Source: Pseudomonas fluorescens
GTDB lineage: Bacteria; Pseudomonadota; Gammaproteobacteria; Pseudomonadales; Pseudomonadaceae
Length of the DNA stretch: 64,000 bases
Assembly (NCBI RefSeq): GCF_902497855.1
Contig: NZ_CABVHU010000001.1
Span: 380,595 to 444,594 of the forward strand
Direction: 5' to 3'
In this document: one piece after another, positions 8,277-17,475 of the stretch
Layout: the number at the start of each line of letters is the position of its first letter
How positions within the stretch are numbered: the first letter of the stretch is position 1
Made by a program: the position numbers and the translations under genes
Notes under the pieces: model-generated
Told to the model about the DNA's origin: nothing
What the model saw: only the letters and a program-made list of their open reading frames with translations
The model's database searches: none

Positions 8277-10334
8277 ATGCCCCGTCTGGCTAAACACCTC
8301 GCCTGGTTTGCCGTGGCTGTCCTGGGAGCGTTCGCGCTGAGTGTCGTGGCCCTGCGCCGCGGCGAAGCCATCAACGCCCTCTGGATCGTAGTCGCTGCAG
8401 TCGCCATCTACCTCGTTGCATACCGCTACTACAGCCTGTTCATCGCCAATAAGGTGATGCAACTCGATCCCAATCGCGCTACGCCCGCCGTGCTCAACAA
8501 TGACGGCCTGGACTTCGTGCCGACCAACAAACACGTACTTTTCGGTCACCACTTCGCGGCGATTGCCGGCGCGGGGCCCTTGGTCGGACCGGTCCTGGCG
8601 GCACAGATGGGCTATCTGCCCGGTACGCTGTGGCTGATTGCCGGGGTAGTGCTGGCGGGCGCGGTGCAGGACTTCATGGTCCTGTTCATGTCCACCCGCC
8701 GCAACGGCCGTTCCCTGGGCGACATGGTCCGTGAAGAAATGGGCCGCATCCCCGGCACCATCGCCTTGTTCGGCTGCTTCCTGATCATGATCATCATCCT
8801 CGCGGTGCTGGCGCTGATCGTGGTCAAGGCCCTGGCCGAAAGCCCGTGGGGCATGTTCACGGTGATGGCGACCATCCCGATCGCGATGTTCATGGGCATC
8901 TACATGCGCTACATCCGCCCGGGCCGCATCGGGGAAATCTCGGTGATCGGCGTGGCGCTGCTGCTCGGTTCGATCTGGCTCGGTGGGCAGATTGCCGCCG
9001 ACCCGGTGTGGGCCAAGGCGTTCAGCTTCACCGGCGTGCAGATCACCTGGATGCTGATCGGCTACGGTTTCGTCGCGGCGGTGTTGCCGGTGTGGCTGAT
9101 CCTGGCGCCGCGTGACTACCTGTCGACCTTCTTGAAAATCGGCACTATCGTCGCCCTGGCGATCGGCATCCTGGTCACCATGCCCGAGCTGAAAATGCCG
9201 GCATTGACCCAGTTCATCGACGGCACGGGGCCGGTGTGGAAGGGCGGTCTGTTCCCGTTCCTGTTCATCACCATTGCCTGTGGTGCGGTCTCGGGTTTCC
9301 ATGCGCTGATCGCTTCGGGCACCACGCCCAAGTTGCTGGCCAGTGAAGGCCATGCCCGTTACATCGGGTACGGCGGCATGCTGATGGAGTCCTTCGTGGC
9401 GATCATGGCGATGGTGGCCGCTTCGGTGATCGAGCCGGGTGTGTACTTCGCCATGAACAGCCCGGCGGCGATTGTTGGCTCCGATGCTGTCACGGTGGCA
9501 CAGACCGTCAGCAGCTGGGGTTTTGCGATTACTCCGGAAGCGCTGCAAGCGGTGGCCAAGGACATCGGTGAAACCACCATCCTGGCCCGTGCCGGCGGTG
9601 CGCCGACCCTGGCGGTCGGTATCGCGCAGATCCTGCACAGTCTCCTGCCGGGTGAAAACACCATGGCGTTCTGGTACCACTTTGCGATCCTGTTCGAAGC
9701 GCTGTTCATCCTCACCGCGGTAGACGCCGGTACCCGTGCCGGGCGCTTCATGCTCCAGGATTTGCTCGGCTCCTTTGTGCCGGCGCTGAAACGCACCGAA
9801 TCCTGGACCGCCAACCTGATCGCCACCGCCGGTTGCGTGGTCATGTGGGGTTACCTGCTGTACCAGGGGGTGATCGATCCGCTGGGCGGCATCAACACCT
9901 TGTGGCCGCTGTTCGGTATCTCCAACCAGATGCTGGCGGGAATCGCGCTGATGCTGGCGACCGTGGTGCTGATCAAGATGAAGCGTCAACGCTACGTCTG
10001 GGTCACCATGCTGCCCGCGGTCTGGCTGCTGATCTGCACCACCACTGCCGGCTTCATCAAGCTGTTCGATGCCAACCCGGCGATCGGTTTCCTGGCGCTG
10101 GCGAAGAAATACAGCGATGCCCTGGCCAACGGTCAGGTGCTGGCACCGGCCAAGAGCATCGAGCAGATGCAGCACGTGATCTACAACGCCTACACCAACG
10201 CCACGCTGACGGCGCTGTTCCTGTTGGTGGTGTTCAGCATCCTGTTCTTTGCGTTGAAAGTCGGCATTGCCGCCTGGGGCACCAAGGAACGTACGGATAA
10301 AGAAGCACCGTTCCAGGCCCTGCCCGATGCTTGA
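8277..10334 (+). CDS. cstA: CstA family transporter (pyruvate/peptide uptake)
   Basis: 685 residues, the usual length of CstA. The ATG at 8277 is preceded by CAGGAGA at a good distance, and gives the standard [19 protein letters not shown] start; in-frame codons upstream are not needed. The protein is a multi-pass inner-membrane carrier with about 16-18 hydrophobic segments. Family landmarks are the N-terminal [25 protein letters not shown] region (around residue 85-105), AQMGYLPG, and GGISxxxL-type [21 protein letters not shown] near residue 540. CstA carriers take up pyruvate and were first linked to peptide use in carbon starvation. The next gene is the usual small YbdD partner. The divergent cache kinase/regulator pair may control it. 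Confidence 0.93.
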   Translation: MPRLAKHLAWFAVAVLGAFALSVVALRRGEAINALWIVVAAVAIYLVAYRYYSLFIANKVMQLDPNRATPAVLNNDGLDFVPTNKHVLFGHHFAAIAGAGPLVGPVLAAQMGYLPGTLWLIAGVVLAGAVQDFMVLFMSTRRNGRSLGDMVREEMGRIPGTIALFGCFLIMIIILAVLALIVVKALAESPWGMFTVMATIPIAMFMGIYMRYIRPGRIGEISVIGVALLLGSIWLGGQIAADPVWAKAFSFTGVQITWMLIGYGFVAAVLPVWLILAPRDYLSTFLKIGTIVALAIGILVTMPELKMPALTQFIDGTGPVWKGGLFPFLFITIACGAVSGFHALIASGTTPKLLASEGHARYIGYGGMLMESFVAIMAMVAASVIEPGVYFAMNSPAAIVGSDAVTVAQTVSSWGFAITPEALQAVAKDIGETTILARAGGAPTLAVGIAQILHSLLPGENTMAFWYHFAILFEALFILTAVDAGTRAGRFMLQDLLGSFVPALKRTESWTANLIATAGCVVMWGYLLYQGVIDPLGGINTLWPLFGISNQMLAGIALMLATVVLIKMKRQRYVWVTMLPAVWLLICTTTAGFIKLFDANPAIGFLALAKKYSDALANGQVLAPAKSIEQMQHVIYNAYTNATLTALFLLVVFSILFFALKVGIAAWGTKERTDKEAPFQALPDA

Positions 10335-10348
10335 TCGAGGATTGCAGC

Positions 10349-10546
10349 ATGTTCAATGACCTGAGTCGCCTGGGTAAATACCTCGGTCAGGCCGCACGCC
10401 TGATGGTTGGCATGCCCGACTACGACAACTACGTCGAGCATATGCAGAACAAACATCCGGACAAACCGGTGATGGACTACGAAATGTTTTTCCGTGAACG
10501 TCAGGAAGCCCGTTATGGCAGTAAGAGTGGGCCGAAGTGTTGTTGA
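10349..10546 (+). CDS. YbdD/YjiX family small protein (DUF466)
   Basis: 65 residues starting at ATG 10349, 14 nt after cstA, with GAGGATTGCAGC as ribosome site. The sequence has the family pattern: [26 protein letters not shown], then [22 protein letters not shown] and a Cys-Cys C-terminus. In many bacteria this protein is encoded with CstA or BtsT and is needed for pyruvate transport. Same operon as cstA, closed by the terminator at 10592. Confidence 0.92.
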   Translation: MFNDLSRLGKYLGQAARLMVGMPDYDNYVEHMQNKHPDKPVMDYEMFFRERQEARYGSKSGPKCC

Positions 10547-10591
10547 TTGTTTTCATTGTTCTTTATTGAACTTGTTTTAAATAGCAAAACC

Positions 10592-10621
10592 GAAAACGCC
10601 GCTCATTCGAGCGGCGTTTTC
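10592..10621 (+). terminator. Rho-independent terminator after cstA-ybdD
   Basis: A perfect 13-bp stem, GAAAACGCCGCTC and GAGCGGCGTTTTC, with ATTC loop; the stem itself supplies the T-run (TTTTCGTTTG). It sits 46 bases after the ybdD stop. The 290 bases from here to 10911 contain no gene that I can support. Confidence 0.88.
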
Positions 10622-10911
10622 GTTTGCGTGCGATACAGCAAGTTCGGAACCAAACATATAGCCGCTCTATTTCTCTCCTCATAATCGGCAGCTTGTTGAC
10701 GCCAGAAATTTGCACTGTCCGGTTGCATCTAAAAGCGATTGGCCTTAGTGCAAAACAGTTGAGCACGGCATTGAAGCGTCAGCCATAAATACAGCTAGAT
10801 CAGGCAAATCAATCGCTAAGCGGCGCTGTGGGCCAGTGAACAAGAAAGCGACAGAAAACTGACAAAACAAAAAAACAGTCATTTCCTCCCCCCCAAAGTC
10901 GGTGATACATC

Positions 10912-11568
10912 ATGATCAAGATCATGGCGTGCTTGCTAATGGGAGCTCTTACTGCAGGATGCAACGGTATCGTTAAACCCGATTTTTCGGGCGCTACCAA
11001 CGATTCATACTTTCTGGTTTTCTCGGGTTTTCCTCTGGCGTATGTGTATATGGCCTCGGCGGTGCAATGGAACGAGGACTATGCCGTCACCACCCGCCAC
11101 ACTCCGTTGATCCCCAACGTGAAGTACAGCTGCAGCACAGGTTGCGATCTGGTTTTCTTCCAGCACAAGGCTAACGGCCGCTACCCGTCCTGGCGCGCGC
11201 CGCGTGTGGGCGAGCGCATCACGGCTGTGGGGGGCAGCCCTTATCTGATAACCACCACCGGCAAGGGCAAGGTGTATCCAACGCCTTTCATCAATACCGA
11301 TGAACACAGCGGCGATCTGTACGCTATTCATGATGCCCCGTTGGTCAAGGGCATGTCGGGTGGGCCGGTCGTTGCCAGTGACGGCAGTGTGGTCGGTATC
11401 AATATCGGTTTCTATTCCACTACATTGAACGATGTAAGCGCCCACCCCGGCGTTAATACTGCAGAGAGGATGAGTATCTTTGTGCCTTACTCGATCATTC
11501 TGCGAGAGTGGGGGTTGTTGCAGGCGAAGCTTGATAATCCAAACGGCACGAAATATGTCACGAAGTAG
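10912..11568 (+). CDS. Lipoprotein with trypsin-like serine protease fold
   Basis: 218 residues. The N-terminus is a short lipoprotein signal with lipobox LTAGC (Cys17), so the product should be lipid-anchored. The remainder has the order of an S1-type protease: a His in AVTTRHTP (about residue 61), an Asp in CDLVFFQH (about 80) and the nucleophile motif GMSGGPVVASDGSVVGIN (Ser about 157), with the two Cys of SCSTGC possibly bridged. This layout is that of DegP-like or glutamyl-endopeptidase-like trypsin folds, but the protein is short and could be a divergent or non-catalytic member. The ribosome site is weak (GTGATACATC); ATG at 10924 is an alternative start. It stands alone. Confidence 0.7.
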   Translation: MIKIMACLLMGALTAGCNGIVKPDFSGATNDSYFLVFSGFPLAYVYMASAVQWNEDYAVTTRHTPLIPNVKYSCSTGCDLVFFQHKANGRYPSWRAPRVGERITAVGGSPYLITTTGKGKVYPTPFINTDEHSGDLYAIHDAPLVKGMSGGPVVASDGSVVGINIGFYSTTLNDVSAHPGVNTAERMSIFVPYSIILREWGLLQAKLDNPNGTKYVTK

Positions 11569-11585
11569 GGGGTAATGCTGTTCAT

Positions 11586-11700
11586 TGTAGGAGCGAGCTT
11601 GCTCCGGGCGGCGTTCCGACGATGGATTCCAAAACACCGCGTATTATCCAGCAAACACGCGTTATCGTTGGCGTCCATCGCGAGCAAGCTCGCTCCTGCA
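11586..11700. repeat. REPIN, family 1
   Basis: Left unit TGTAGGAGCGAGCTTGCTCC and right unit CGAGCAAGCTCGCTCCTGCA in inverted orientation, enclosing the same type of internal sequence as the copy at 7806 (AAACACGCGTTATCG, near-identical to AAACGCGTGTTTACC there in the other direction). Located between convergent genes. Confidence 0.8.
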
Positions 11701-11773
11701 AGGGGGCATGCGGTATGTGAGCGCCAGCGGATGGGCGTCGCAAGACATTTGCCACACTTGCCGTCGGGATTTG

Positions 11774-12514
11774 TTACCAGTGTCGGTCGAGGCCTGGTCG
11801 TGTCGCGGGGATGAATTCGAGCGTTTGCAGGTTCAGCAGGGTGAAGTGACCGCGGTCCGGCAGCCAGCCGCCGGTATCGATGTGGTAGACATTGCCCAGG
11901 ATGACCGGCGCAGGCAAAGGTGTATGACCGACCACCACAGCGCGCACACCCGACACGCCGACCGGGTTGCTGTCCGTGATGCGCTGGCGTGACCACTGCA
12001 GGGTCGTGGCTATCTGTTCGACTTCCATCGTTGCGCCGGATAGCGCTTCAGTCATGGCTTGCCAGCTGCCCCGTGGAACATCCGCGTGCACGATGCCGAT
12101 CAGGCCTTGCGAAGTCTGGACCTCCATCACCAACGGCAAGTCAGCAAGGATGCCCGCATAATAGATCTGCTCGACGCCCGACAGGCTGTAGAACCAGGCG
12201 CCACCATTGGCAAAGTGCAGGCTGCGTTCAGCGCTGGTGCGGCCGGCGGCGTGGGAATCGATGGTCATCTGCTCATGGTTGCCCCGCACCGCATGGAACC
12301 AGGGCTTGCGTAGCAGCCATTCATCGACGTCCAGGGTTTGCGGCCCGCGGTCGACCAGATCGCCCACGCTGAACAGGCGGTCGATGGAAGGGTTGAATCC
12401 GGCAGCATCCAATGCAGCCTGCAGCCGGGCGAAGTGGCCGTGAATGTCGCCCACAGCCAGGTCGCGGCCGGCAGGGTTGGCGGCGAAGCGCTGCACTTCT
12501 CGGGTTTCGGCCAT
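11774..12514 (-). CDS. Metallophosphoesterase (PrpA/ApaH-like)
   Basis: About 246 residues from the ATG at 12514 (MAETREVQRF), which has GCAAGG six bases upstream; a longer in-frame GTG start at 12538 is less likely. All metal-binding blocks of the calcineurin-like phosphoesterases are in order: GDIHGH (about residue 22), GDLVDRGP (about 50) and RGNHE (about 75), with later VHADVP and VVGHTPL His residues. The GDVDRGP-GNHE spacing and length fit the bacterial serine/threonine protein phosphatase PrpA/PrpB or diadenosine tetraphosphatase group; the exact substrate cannot be read from the sequence. Confidence 0.85.
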   Translation of the reverse strand: MAETREVQRFAANPAGRDLAVGDIHGHFARLQAALDAAGFNPSIDRLFSVGDLVDRGPQTLDVDEWLLRKPWFHAVRGNHEQMTIDSHAAGRTSAERSLHFANGGAWFYSLSGVEQIYYAGILADLPLVMEVQTSQGLIGIVHADVPRGSWQAMTEALSGATMEVEQIATTLQWSRQRITDSNPVGVSGVRAVVVGHTPLPAPVILGNVYHIDTGGWLPDRGHFTLLNLQTLEFIPATRPGLDRHW

Positions 12515-12658
12515 GGCAATGCCTTGCCCACCACACACCGGCGGGCTGGTAGTCCGTTGAGTTTAGGCCAGGAAGTGCTGATCCACAGGCAGGGTGTCGG
12601 TGCCGGTCTGGCTGGCGACCATCAGGTCATCACGTTACCCGACACCGATCGAGCGGAG

Positions 12659-12859
12659 TCAGTAGCCGGTAGCTTGTCCGAGATTGTTGTCCTGCGCGCC
12701 AGCGATGAGGTGCAGGGGAATGTGTGGCTGTTCATCAATGGATGAGACTTCAAAACCTCCCACCACCTGGGGCTGTCGCTCGCACACTTCGGTCGACTCT
12801 CCAGCCAGTATTTTAGCCATTCTTGCGTGATTCGCGGCGATTTCATTGAGAGTTGACAT
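12659..12859 (-). CDS. Small hypothetical protein (66 aa)
   Basis: An open frame from ATG 12859 with GGGGGA seven bases upstream encodes MSTLNEIAANHARMAKILAG and onward, ending in NNLGQATGY. It is acidic, soluble, with no signal or membrane segment. I do not recognise the family. The ribosome site, an amphipathic N-terminal helix and a sensible residue mix make it a possible gene; it fills the otherwise empty 12515-13055 gap. Low confidence. Confidence 0.4.
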   Translation of the reverse strand: MSTLNEIAANHARMAKILAGESTEVCERQPQVVGGFEVSSIDEQPHIPLHLIAGAQDNNLGQATGY

Positions 12860-13055
12860 GGTACATCCCCCGGGTGACTGACCAAGCGTATCGCTGGAGT
12901 CCTTGAACATTGATTTGAATGCTGCCGCGTCAGAATTACGTCGATCTGGGGCTGCTACGACCGGCCTTTGCAATCCTTGAGCCAGAGAGGGTTGGGTAAT
13001 TGACGCTACCCCTAGCATAGGCGACGAATGGTGGGTTTGCGTTGAAAAGCGCCTT

Positions 13056-13961
13056 CTAGAACCGATACTCGGCCGGAACCTGCCGGGCGATGAAGTGCTG
13101 CATGTGCTCGAAAAAGCTGATCTGCAATTTTGACGTTGGCCCCTGGACCGGCAACAGCAGGCTGAAATCCATTTCGATCGCCGGCTCGAACGCCCTGAAC
13201 ACCACGCCATTACCGCGGTACTCGACCGCGCTGATGGCGTCGACCAGCGCGACCCCAAGCCCCTGTTCGACGAAGGTGCACATGGGCAGCGACAGTTGGG
13301 TTTCCAGGCGCAGTTCGCGCTCAACCCCATACGCGGCAAATATCGAGTCAATGTGTTGGCGCGAGCCGATCGATTGCGGATAGGAGATGAATGCCTCGCC
13401 TTGCAGGTCCTCGGGATGGATCGTGGCCTTGCCCTGCAAGCGATGGTTCGCCGGCAGTGCGCACAGCATGCGGGTGGCCAGGAGTTTTTCGGCGCGCGGG
13501 CTGGGGTAGGTATTGGGCAGGACGATGAGGCCCAGGTCGCAGCGCTGGCCGACCACCAGGTCCACGACCTCGCGCGATGAATGCACCACCAGCGATATCT
13601 GCACGTGCTCATGATCGGCCATGAACGCGGCGATGGCGCGCGGCAGGAATGAAAGCCCCATGGCCGGGGCGCTGGCAATGTGCAGTGAACCTCGTTTCAG
13701 GCTGCGGATGTCCTGCGCCGTCCGGGCGATACGTTCGACCCCGAGCAACGAGCGTTGTACTTCCTGGTACAGCGTCATGGCTTCGGCGGTCGGTTGCAGG
13801 CGGCCCTTGATCCGGTCGAACAAACTGAAGCCGATGTCCTCCTCAAGGCTGGCAATCAGTCGCGTCGCTGCCGGCTGCGAGATGTGCAGCATCTCGGCGG
13901 CACGGGTAACGGTCTGGCCGAGGATGACCGCGCGAAAGGCCTCCAGCTGACGAAGATTCAT
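13056..13961 (-). CDS. LysR-family regulator of the amine-oxidation operon
   Basis: 301 residues from the ATG at 13961 (MNLRQLEAFRAV). Residues 1-60 form the LysR winged helix-turn-helix (TVTRAAEMLHISQPAATRLI), followed by the linker helix and a periplasmic-binding-protein-like effector domain (from about 92, HIASAPAMGLSFLPRAI). The DNA-binding part resembles the OccR/NocR group that controls opine catabolism. It is divergent from the FAD subunit gene at 14130, leaving 168 bases for a shared control region, the classical LysR arrangement, so it very likely controls that operon. Confidence 0.88.
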   Translation of the reverse strand: MNLRQLEAFRAVILGQTVTRAAEMLHISQPAATRLIASLEEDIGFSLFDRIKGRLQPTAEAMTLYQEVQRSLLGVERIARTAQDIRSLKRGSLHIASAPAMGLSFLPRAIAAFMADHEHVQISLVVHSSREVVDLVVGQRCDLGLIVLPNTYPSPRAEKLLATRMLCALPANHRLQGKATIHPEDLQGEAFISYPQSIGSRQHIDSIFAAYGVERELRLETQLSLPMCTFVEQGLGVALVDAISAVEYRGNGVVFRAFEPAIEMDFSLLLPVQGPTSKLQISFFEHMQHFIARQVPAEYRF

Positions 13962-14129
13962 GGCAGGTATCCTTGGGTAATAATCCATAACAAAAAGACA
14001 TGACCTTGCCAAAATAAAGCATTTTTCAAGCCGCTGTCAGCTCTCTAGGATCTTTTGCATCAAGATCATTCAGGCGTAAAGCCTGCGCTGCAGGTGATTC
14101 GCAGCGTTGAAAGAGCGGCAGTGCAACTC

Positions 14130-15254
14130 ATGCTAAAAACTGATGTGATGATCGTAGGGGGTGGGTTGGTGGGGCTGTCCATTGCCTATGGTCTGGCCCT
14201 GCTCGGTCGCCAGGTCAGCGTCCTCGACGAGGGCGATGACGCCTATCGGGCGGCGCGTGGCAACTTCGGCCTGCTGTGGGTACAGGGCAAGGGCTACGGA
14301 ATGAGTCCCTATGCGCAATGGACTCGCGATTCAGTCGCGCTGTGGCCACGGTTCGCCGCCTCGTTGCAGGCCGACTGCGGCATCGATCTTTATCTGCGTC
14401 AGCCCGGCGGATTCCAGCTGTGTTTGAGCGAGCAGGAGATGGCCGAGGAAAGCCGTCGCCTGCTCTGGCTGCGCGACGCCATGCACGGTGATTATCCGTT
14501 CGAACTGCTGGATGCGGCGCAATTGCGCGCTCGCTTGCCGGGCGTGGGGCCGACGGTAGTGGGCGGCTGTTACTCGCCCATGGACGGTCAGGTCAATCCG
14601 TTGAAATTGTTGCGTTCGCTGTACGCCGCCTGCCAGGCGCGCGGGGTCAGGATCATCAATGGCCAGCGGGTCAGCGCCATCGGCCAGCGCGGCTCGGGCT
14701 TCGAACTGGATACCGGTGAGCAGCGCTGGTACGCCAGCCAGCTTGTGTTGGCCGCCGGACTCGGCAATCGGGAGCTGGGTGCGCAATTGGGCATGGAGGT
14801 GCCGGTGAGCCCCAATCGTGGGCAGATTCTGGTGACCGAGCGTCTCAAACCCTTCCTGCATTACCCCACCACCTATGTGCGCCAGACCGACGAAGGCACG
14901 GTTCAGCTGGGCGACTCCCATGAATCCACGGGGTTCGACGACGATACCAGCAGCGAAGTGATGGCCAGCATCGCCCGTCGCGCGGTGCAGTGCTTTCCCC
15001 GGTTGGGGCAGGTCCGTCTGGTTCGGGCCTGGGGCGCGCTGCGGGTGCTGAGCGCCGACGGCTTTCCCATCTACGAAGCTTCGCAGGCCTGCCCAGGGGC
15101 GGTGGTGGTCAGTTGCCACAGCGGCGTGACCCTGGCGGCGATCCATGCCTTGCGCCTGGCGCCGTGGATTGGCGGTGAATATGACGAGCCGGCCGTGGCG
15201 CCTTTCAGTCTGCAGCGCTTCAGTCGCAAACCCGAGGTGCGCCATGCCGGCTGA
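14130..15254 (+). CDS. DadA-like FAD oxidoreductase subunit (opine/D-amino-acid oxidase B type)
   Basis: 374 residues from ATG 14130 (MLKTDVMIVGGG). The Rossmann FAD motif GGGLVGLS is at residues 10-17, and the C-terminal part has the DAO-fold AWGALRVLSADGFPIYE block (about 310) and GVTLAAIHA. This is the catalytic amine/amino-acid oxidising subunit of heterotrimeric dehydrogenases such as octopine/nopaline oxidase OoxB/NoxB, hydroxyproline dehydrogenase and HcnC. It would oxidise a secondary or primary amine to an imine, passing electrons through the next two subunits. Its 3' end overlaps the small [2Fe-2S] gene by 11 bases, showing tight coupling. The substrate is unknown. Confidence 0.85.
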   Translation: MLKTDVMIVGGGLVGLSIAYGLALLGRQVSVLDEGDDAYRAARGNFGLLWVQGKGYGMSPYAQWTRDSVALWPRFAASLQADCGIDLYLRQPGGFQLCLSEQEMAEESRRLLWLRDAMHGDYPFELLDAAQLRARLPGVGPTVVGGCYSPMDGQVNPLKLLRSLYAACQARGVRIINGQRVSAIGQRGSGFELDTGEQRWYASQLVLAAGLGNRELGAQLGMEVPVSPNRGQILVTERLKPFLHYPTTYVRQTDEGTVQLGDSHESTGFDDDTSSEVMASIARRAVQCFPRLGQVRLVRAWGALRVLSADGFPIYEASQACPGAVVVSCHSGVTLAAIHALRLAPWIGGEYDEPAVAPFSLQRFSRKPEVRHAG

Positions 15255-15582
15255 CAGTTTGTTCCGGGCGTTGGGCCCGGGGGAAAAAACCGTGCAGATC
15301 GAATTCGAAGGCGCGTCGTTATCGGTGCCCGCAGGCATTTCCCTGGCCGCCGCCTTGCTGCTCGGCGGAGTCACTCACACCCGCGACAGTGCAGTCAGCG
15401 GCAGGCCCGGCGCGCCGTTCTGCATGATGGGCGTGTGCTTCGAGTGTCTGGTCGAGGTGGACGGGCAGGCCAATTGTCAGGCGTGCCTGCTGCCGGTTCG
15501 CGCGGGTATGCGTGTTCTGCGCCAGCGCGGGGCGCGGGATCTTCTGGAGAGTGGCCACGATGAGGAGGGCGCTGATGAATAA
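15244..15582 (+). CDS. Small [2Fe-2S] subunit of amine dehydrogenase
   Basis: 112 residues, ATG 15244 inside the end of the previous gene. It is a ferredoxin-like plant-type iron-sulfur protein: Cys60, Cys65, Cys68 and Cys81 give the C-x4-C-x2-C-x12-C pattern in FCMMGVCFECLVEVDGQ. Length and pattern match HcnA and the gamma subunits of opine and hydroxyproline dehydrogenases. It would carry electrons between the two flavoprotein subunits. The following gene overlaps it by 8 bases. Confidence 0.88.
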   Translation: MPADSLFRALGPGEKTVQIEFEGASLSVPAGISLAAALLLGGVTHTRDSAVSGRPGAPFCMMGVCFECLVEVDGQANCQACLLPVRAGMRVLRQRGARDLLESGHDEEGADE

Positions 15583-16975
15583 GCAAACAGTCGACCTGAT
15601 TGTGCTCGGCGCCGGCCCCGCAGGCATGAGCGCGGCGCTTGAGGCCACGCGCCACGGCCTGTCGGTGGTGGTACTGGATGAGCAGGGCGGTCCCGGTGGG
15701 CAAATCTATCGCAACATCCAGCAGGCCGATGCGCACAGCCGCAGGGTTTTGGGCGATGACTATGGGGCGGGTGCGGAACTTGTCGCGAAATTCCTGCGGT
15801 GCGGGGCCCGCTACCTGGCCAACGCTGCCATCTGGCAGGTGACGCCACAGCGACAGGTGCATTACCTGATCGATGGCCGCGCCGAGATCCTGCAAGGGCA
15901 TCATGTATTGATCGCCACCGGTGCGTTCGAACGGGCCATGCCCATTCCGGGCTGGACCTTGCCTGGCGTCATGACCGCCGGCGCCGGCCAGATCCTGCTC
16001 AAAAGCGCCGCCTTGGTGCCGCAAGGGCCGGTGATCCTGGCCGGCTGCGGCCCCTTGTTGTACCTGCTGGCGGTGCAATACCTGCGAGCCGGCATCGCCA
16101 TCGAAGCGCTGGTGGACACCAGTGGCCGGGGCGATCTGCTGCGCGCCTGGCGCAAAGTCCCGGGCGCCTTGCGCGGCTGGCGAGACCTGCTCAAGGGCGT
16201 GCAATTGCTAATCGAATTGAAACGCGCCGGGGTCAGGCATTTCCGTGATGCCCGTGATTTGCGGATCGAAGGCCCGGCGCAGGCGAGCGCCCTGAGTTTC
16301 GACAGTGGCGGTCGGCGCCGGACCCTTCCGGCCTCGTTGATTCTGCTGCATCAAGGCGTGGTACCCAACACCCAGATCAGTTGGTCGCTGCGCCTCGAAC
16401 ACGACTGGAGCGAGCAGCAACTGTGCTGGATCGCGCGTCGCGACAGCCAGGGCGAGACCAGTCTGCCGGGCATTTTCATCGCCGGTGATGGTGGCGCTAT
16501 CGGCGGTGCGCACGTGGCGCTGCTCGAAGGCCGCCTGGCCGGGCTGGCGATTGCCGCCCGCTCGAAAAAACTCGACGCACAACAGCTGCAGCAGCTCGCC
16601 GCGCCTTACCGAAAAGCCCTGCGTCGCCAGTGTGCTGCGCGGCCTCTGATCGATGTGATGTACCGCCCGCGACAGCAAAACCGCATTCCGGCCGACGAGG
16701 TCATTGTCTGTCGCTGTGAAGAAGTCAGCGCCGGCGCAATTCGCCAACACGTCGCCCTCGGTTGCCTGGGGCCCAATCAGGCCAAGGCGTTCGGTCGCTG
16801 CGGCATGGGGCCTTGCCAGGGTCGCCTGTGTGGCTTGAGCGTCACCGAAATCATTGCCGAACAGCGCAACGTCCCGGCCGCCGAGGTCGGGTACTACCGA
16901 ATTAGATCGCCACTCAAACCCATCACCCTTGCCCAATTATCCACTGAGACACCTCTCACCCAGGAGCCTGTATGA
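15575..16975 (+). CDS. FAD/NAD(P)-binding oxidoreductase subunit with Cys-rich tail (OoxA/HcnB type)
   Basis: 466 residues from ATG 15575 (GAGGAGGG ribosome site). Two dinucleotide-binding motifs are visible: GAGPAGMSAA (about 12-21) and LAGCGPLLYLLA (about 153), with the FAD-closing IFIAGDGGAIGG (about 305). The last 100 residues carry a BFD-like [2Fe-2S] Cys set, VCRCEEVSAG and CGMGPCQGRLC. This is the alpha-type subunit of three-part amine dehydrogenases. Order here is DadA-like, iron-sulfur, FAD/NAD, all with overlapping ends. Note that hydrogen cyanide synthase has the same three parts in another order (hcnA-B-C). Confidence 0.87.
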   Translation: MNKQTVDLIVLGAGPAGMSAALEATRHGLSVVVLDEQGGPGGQIYRNIQQADAHSRRVLGDDYGAGAELVAKFLRCGARYLANAAIWQVTPQRQVHYLIDGRAEILQGHHVLIATGAFERAMPIPGWTLPGVMTAGAGQILLKSAALVPQGPVILAGCGPLLYLLAVQYLRAGIAIEALVDTSGRGDLLRAWRKVPGALRGWRDLLKGVQLLIELKRAGVRHFRDARDLRIEGPAQASALSFDSGGRRRTLPASLILLHQGVVPNTQISWSLRLEHDWSEQQLCWIARRDSQGETSLPGIFIAGDGGAIGGAHVALLEGRLAGLAIAARSKKLDAQQLQQLAAPYRKALRRQCAARPLIDVMYRPRQQNRIPADEVIVCRCEEVSAGAIRQHVALGCLGPNQAKAFGRCGMGPCQGRLCGLSVTEIIAEQRNVPAAEVGYYRIRSPLKPITLAQLSTETPLTQEPV

Positions 16976-17325
16976 GCCTTATTCAACGCATCGAAAGCAA
17001 TCCACGCCTGACCCGCAGCGTCGTGCATAACGGCGTGGCCTGGCTCAGCGGCATCGTCGCCGCCGACTGCAGCCAGGACATCCGTGGCCAGACGCGCCAG
17101 GTGCTGCAACGGCTCGACGAACTGCTGGAAATTTCCGGCAGTGACAAAAGCCGACTGCTCAGCGTGCAGATCTGGATGAAAGACATGGGTGCCGATTTCG
17201 CCGGCATGAACGAAACCTGGAGCGCCTGGGTCGATGCCGGGCAAACGCCGGCACGGGCCACCGCGCAAGTGATGTTCGATGATCCGCAGATCCTGTTGGA
17301 GTTGATCGTCACCGCTGCCGTCTGA
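16972..17325 (+). CDS. RidA/YjgF-family protein
   Basis: 117 residues; the ATG overlaps the previous stop codon as ATGA. The family pattern is clear: SxxVVHNGVAWLSGIVA, then QVLQRLDELLEISGSDKSRLLSVQIWMKDM and the substrate-site Arg in ARATAQVMF (about residue 95). RidA proteins hydrolyse reactive enamine/imine products, so one in an operon with an amine oxidase fits removal of the imine formed. Subgroup cannot be set by eye. Confidence 0.9.
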   Translation: MSLIQRIESNPRLTRSVVHNGVAWLSGIVAADCSQDIRGQTRQVLQRLDELLEISGSDKSRLLSVQIWMKDMGADFAGMNETWSAWVDAGQTPARATAQVMFDDPQILLELIVTAAV

Positions 17326-17475
17326 GGTACCCGTTGCGCCGGGTGGATGCCTGGCGCTACGACGGAGCAGGCGGCCGACAGAGCCGTCATCTCCTTGTTC
17401 ACATTGCCGCTGCCATAACGGTCGCCTTCCTTTGCGGAGCGCCCGACATAAACAACATCGCATCTGGAGCCATGA

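Noticed and set aside
7542..10175. A very long open frame (877 codons) on the minus strand opposite cstA
   Set aside because: It is a by-product of high-GC codon bias: the translation is rich in His, Gln, Arg and Asp with no domain, and it lies fully opposite a clear cstA gene and the kinase gene.
14130..16975. Hydrogen cyanide synthase hcnABC
   Set aside because: Same subunit types but other gene order, with ridA, an amino-acid binding protein and an OccR-like regulator attached; an opine or amino-acid dehydrogenase is more likely.
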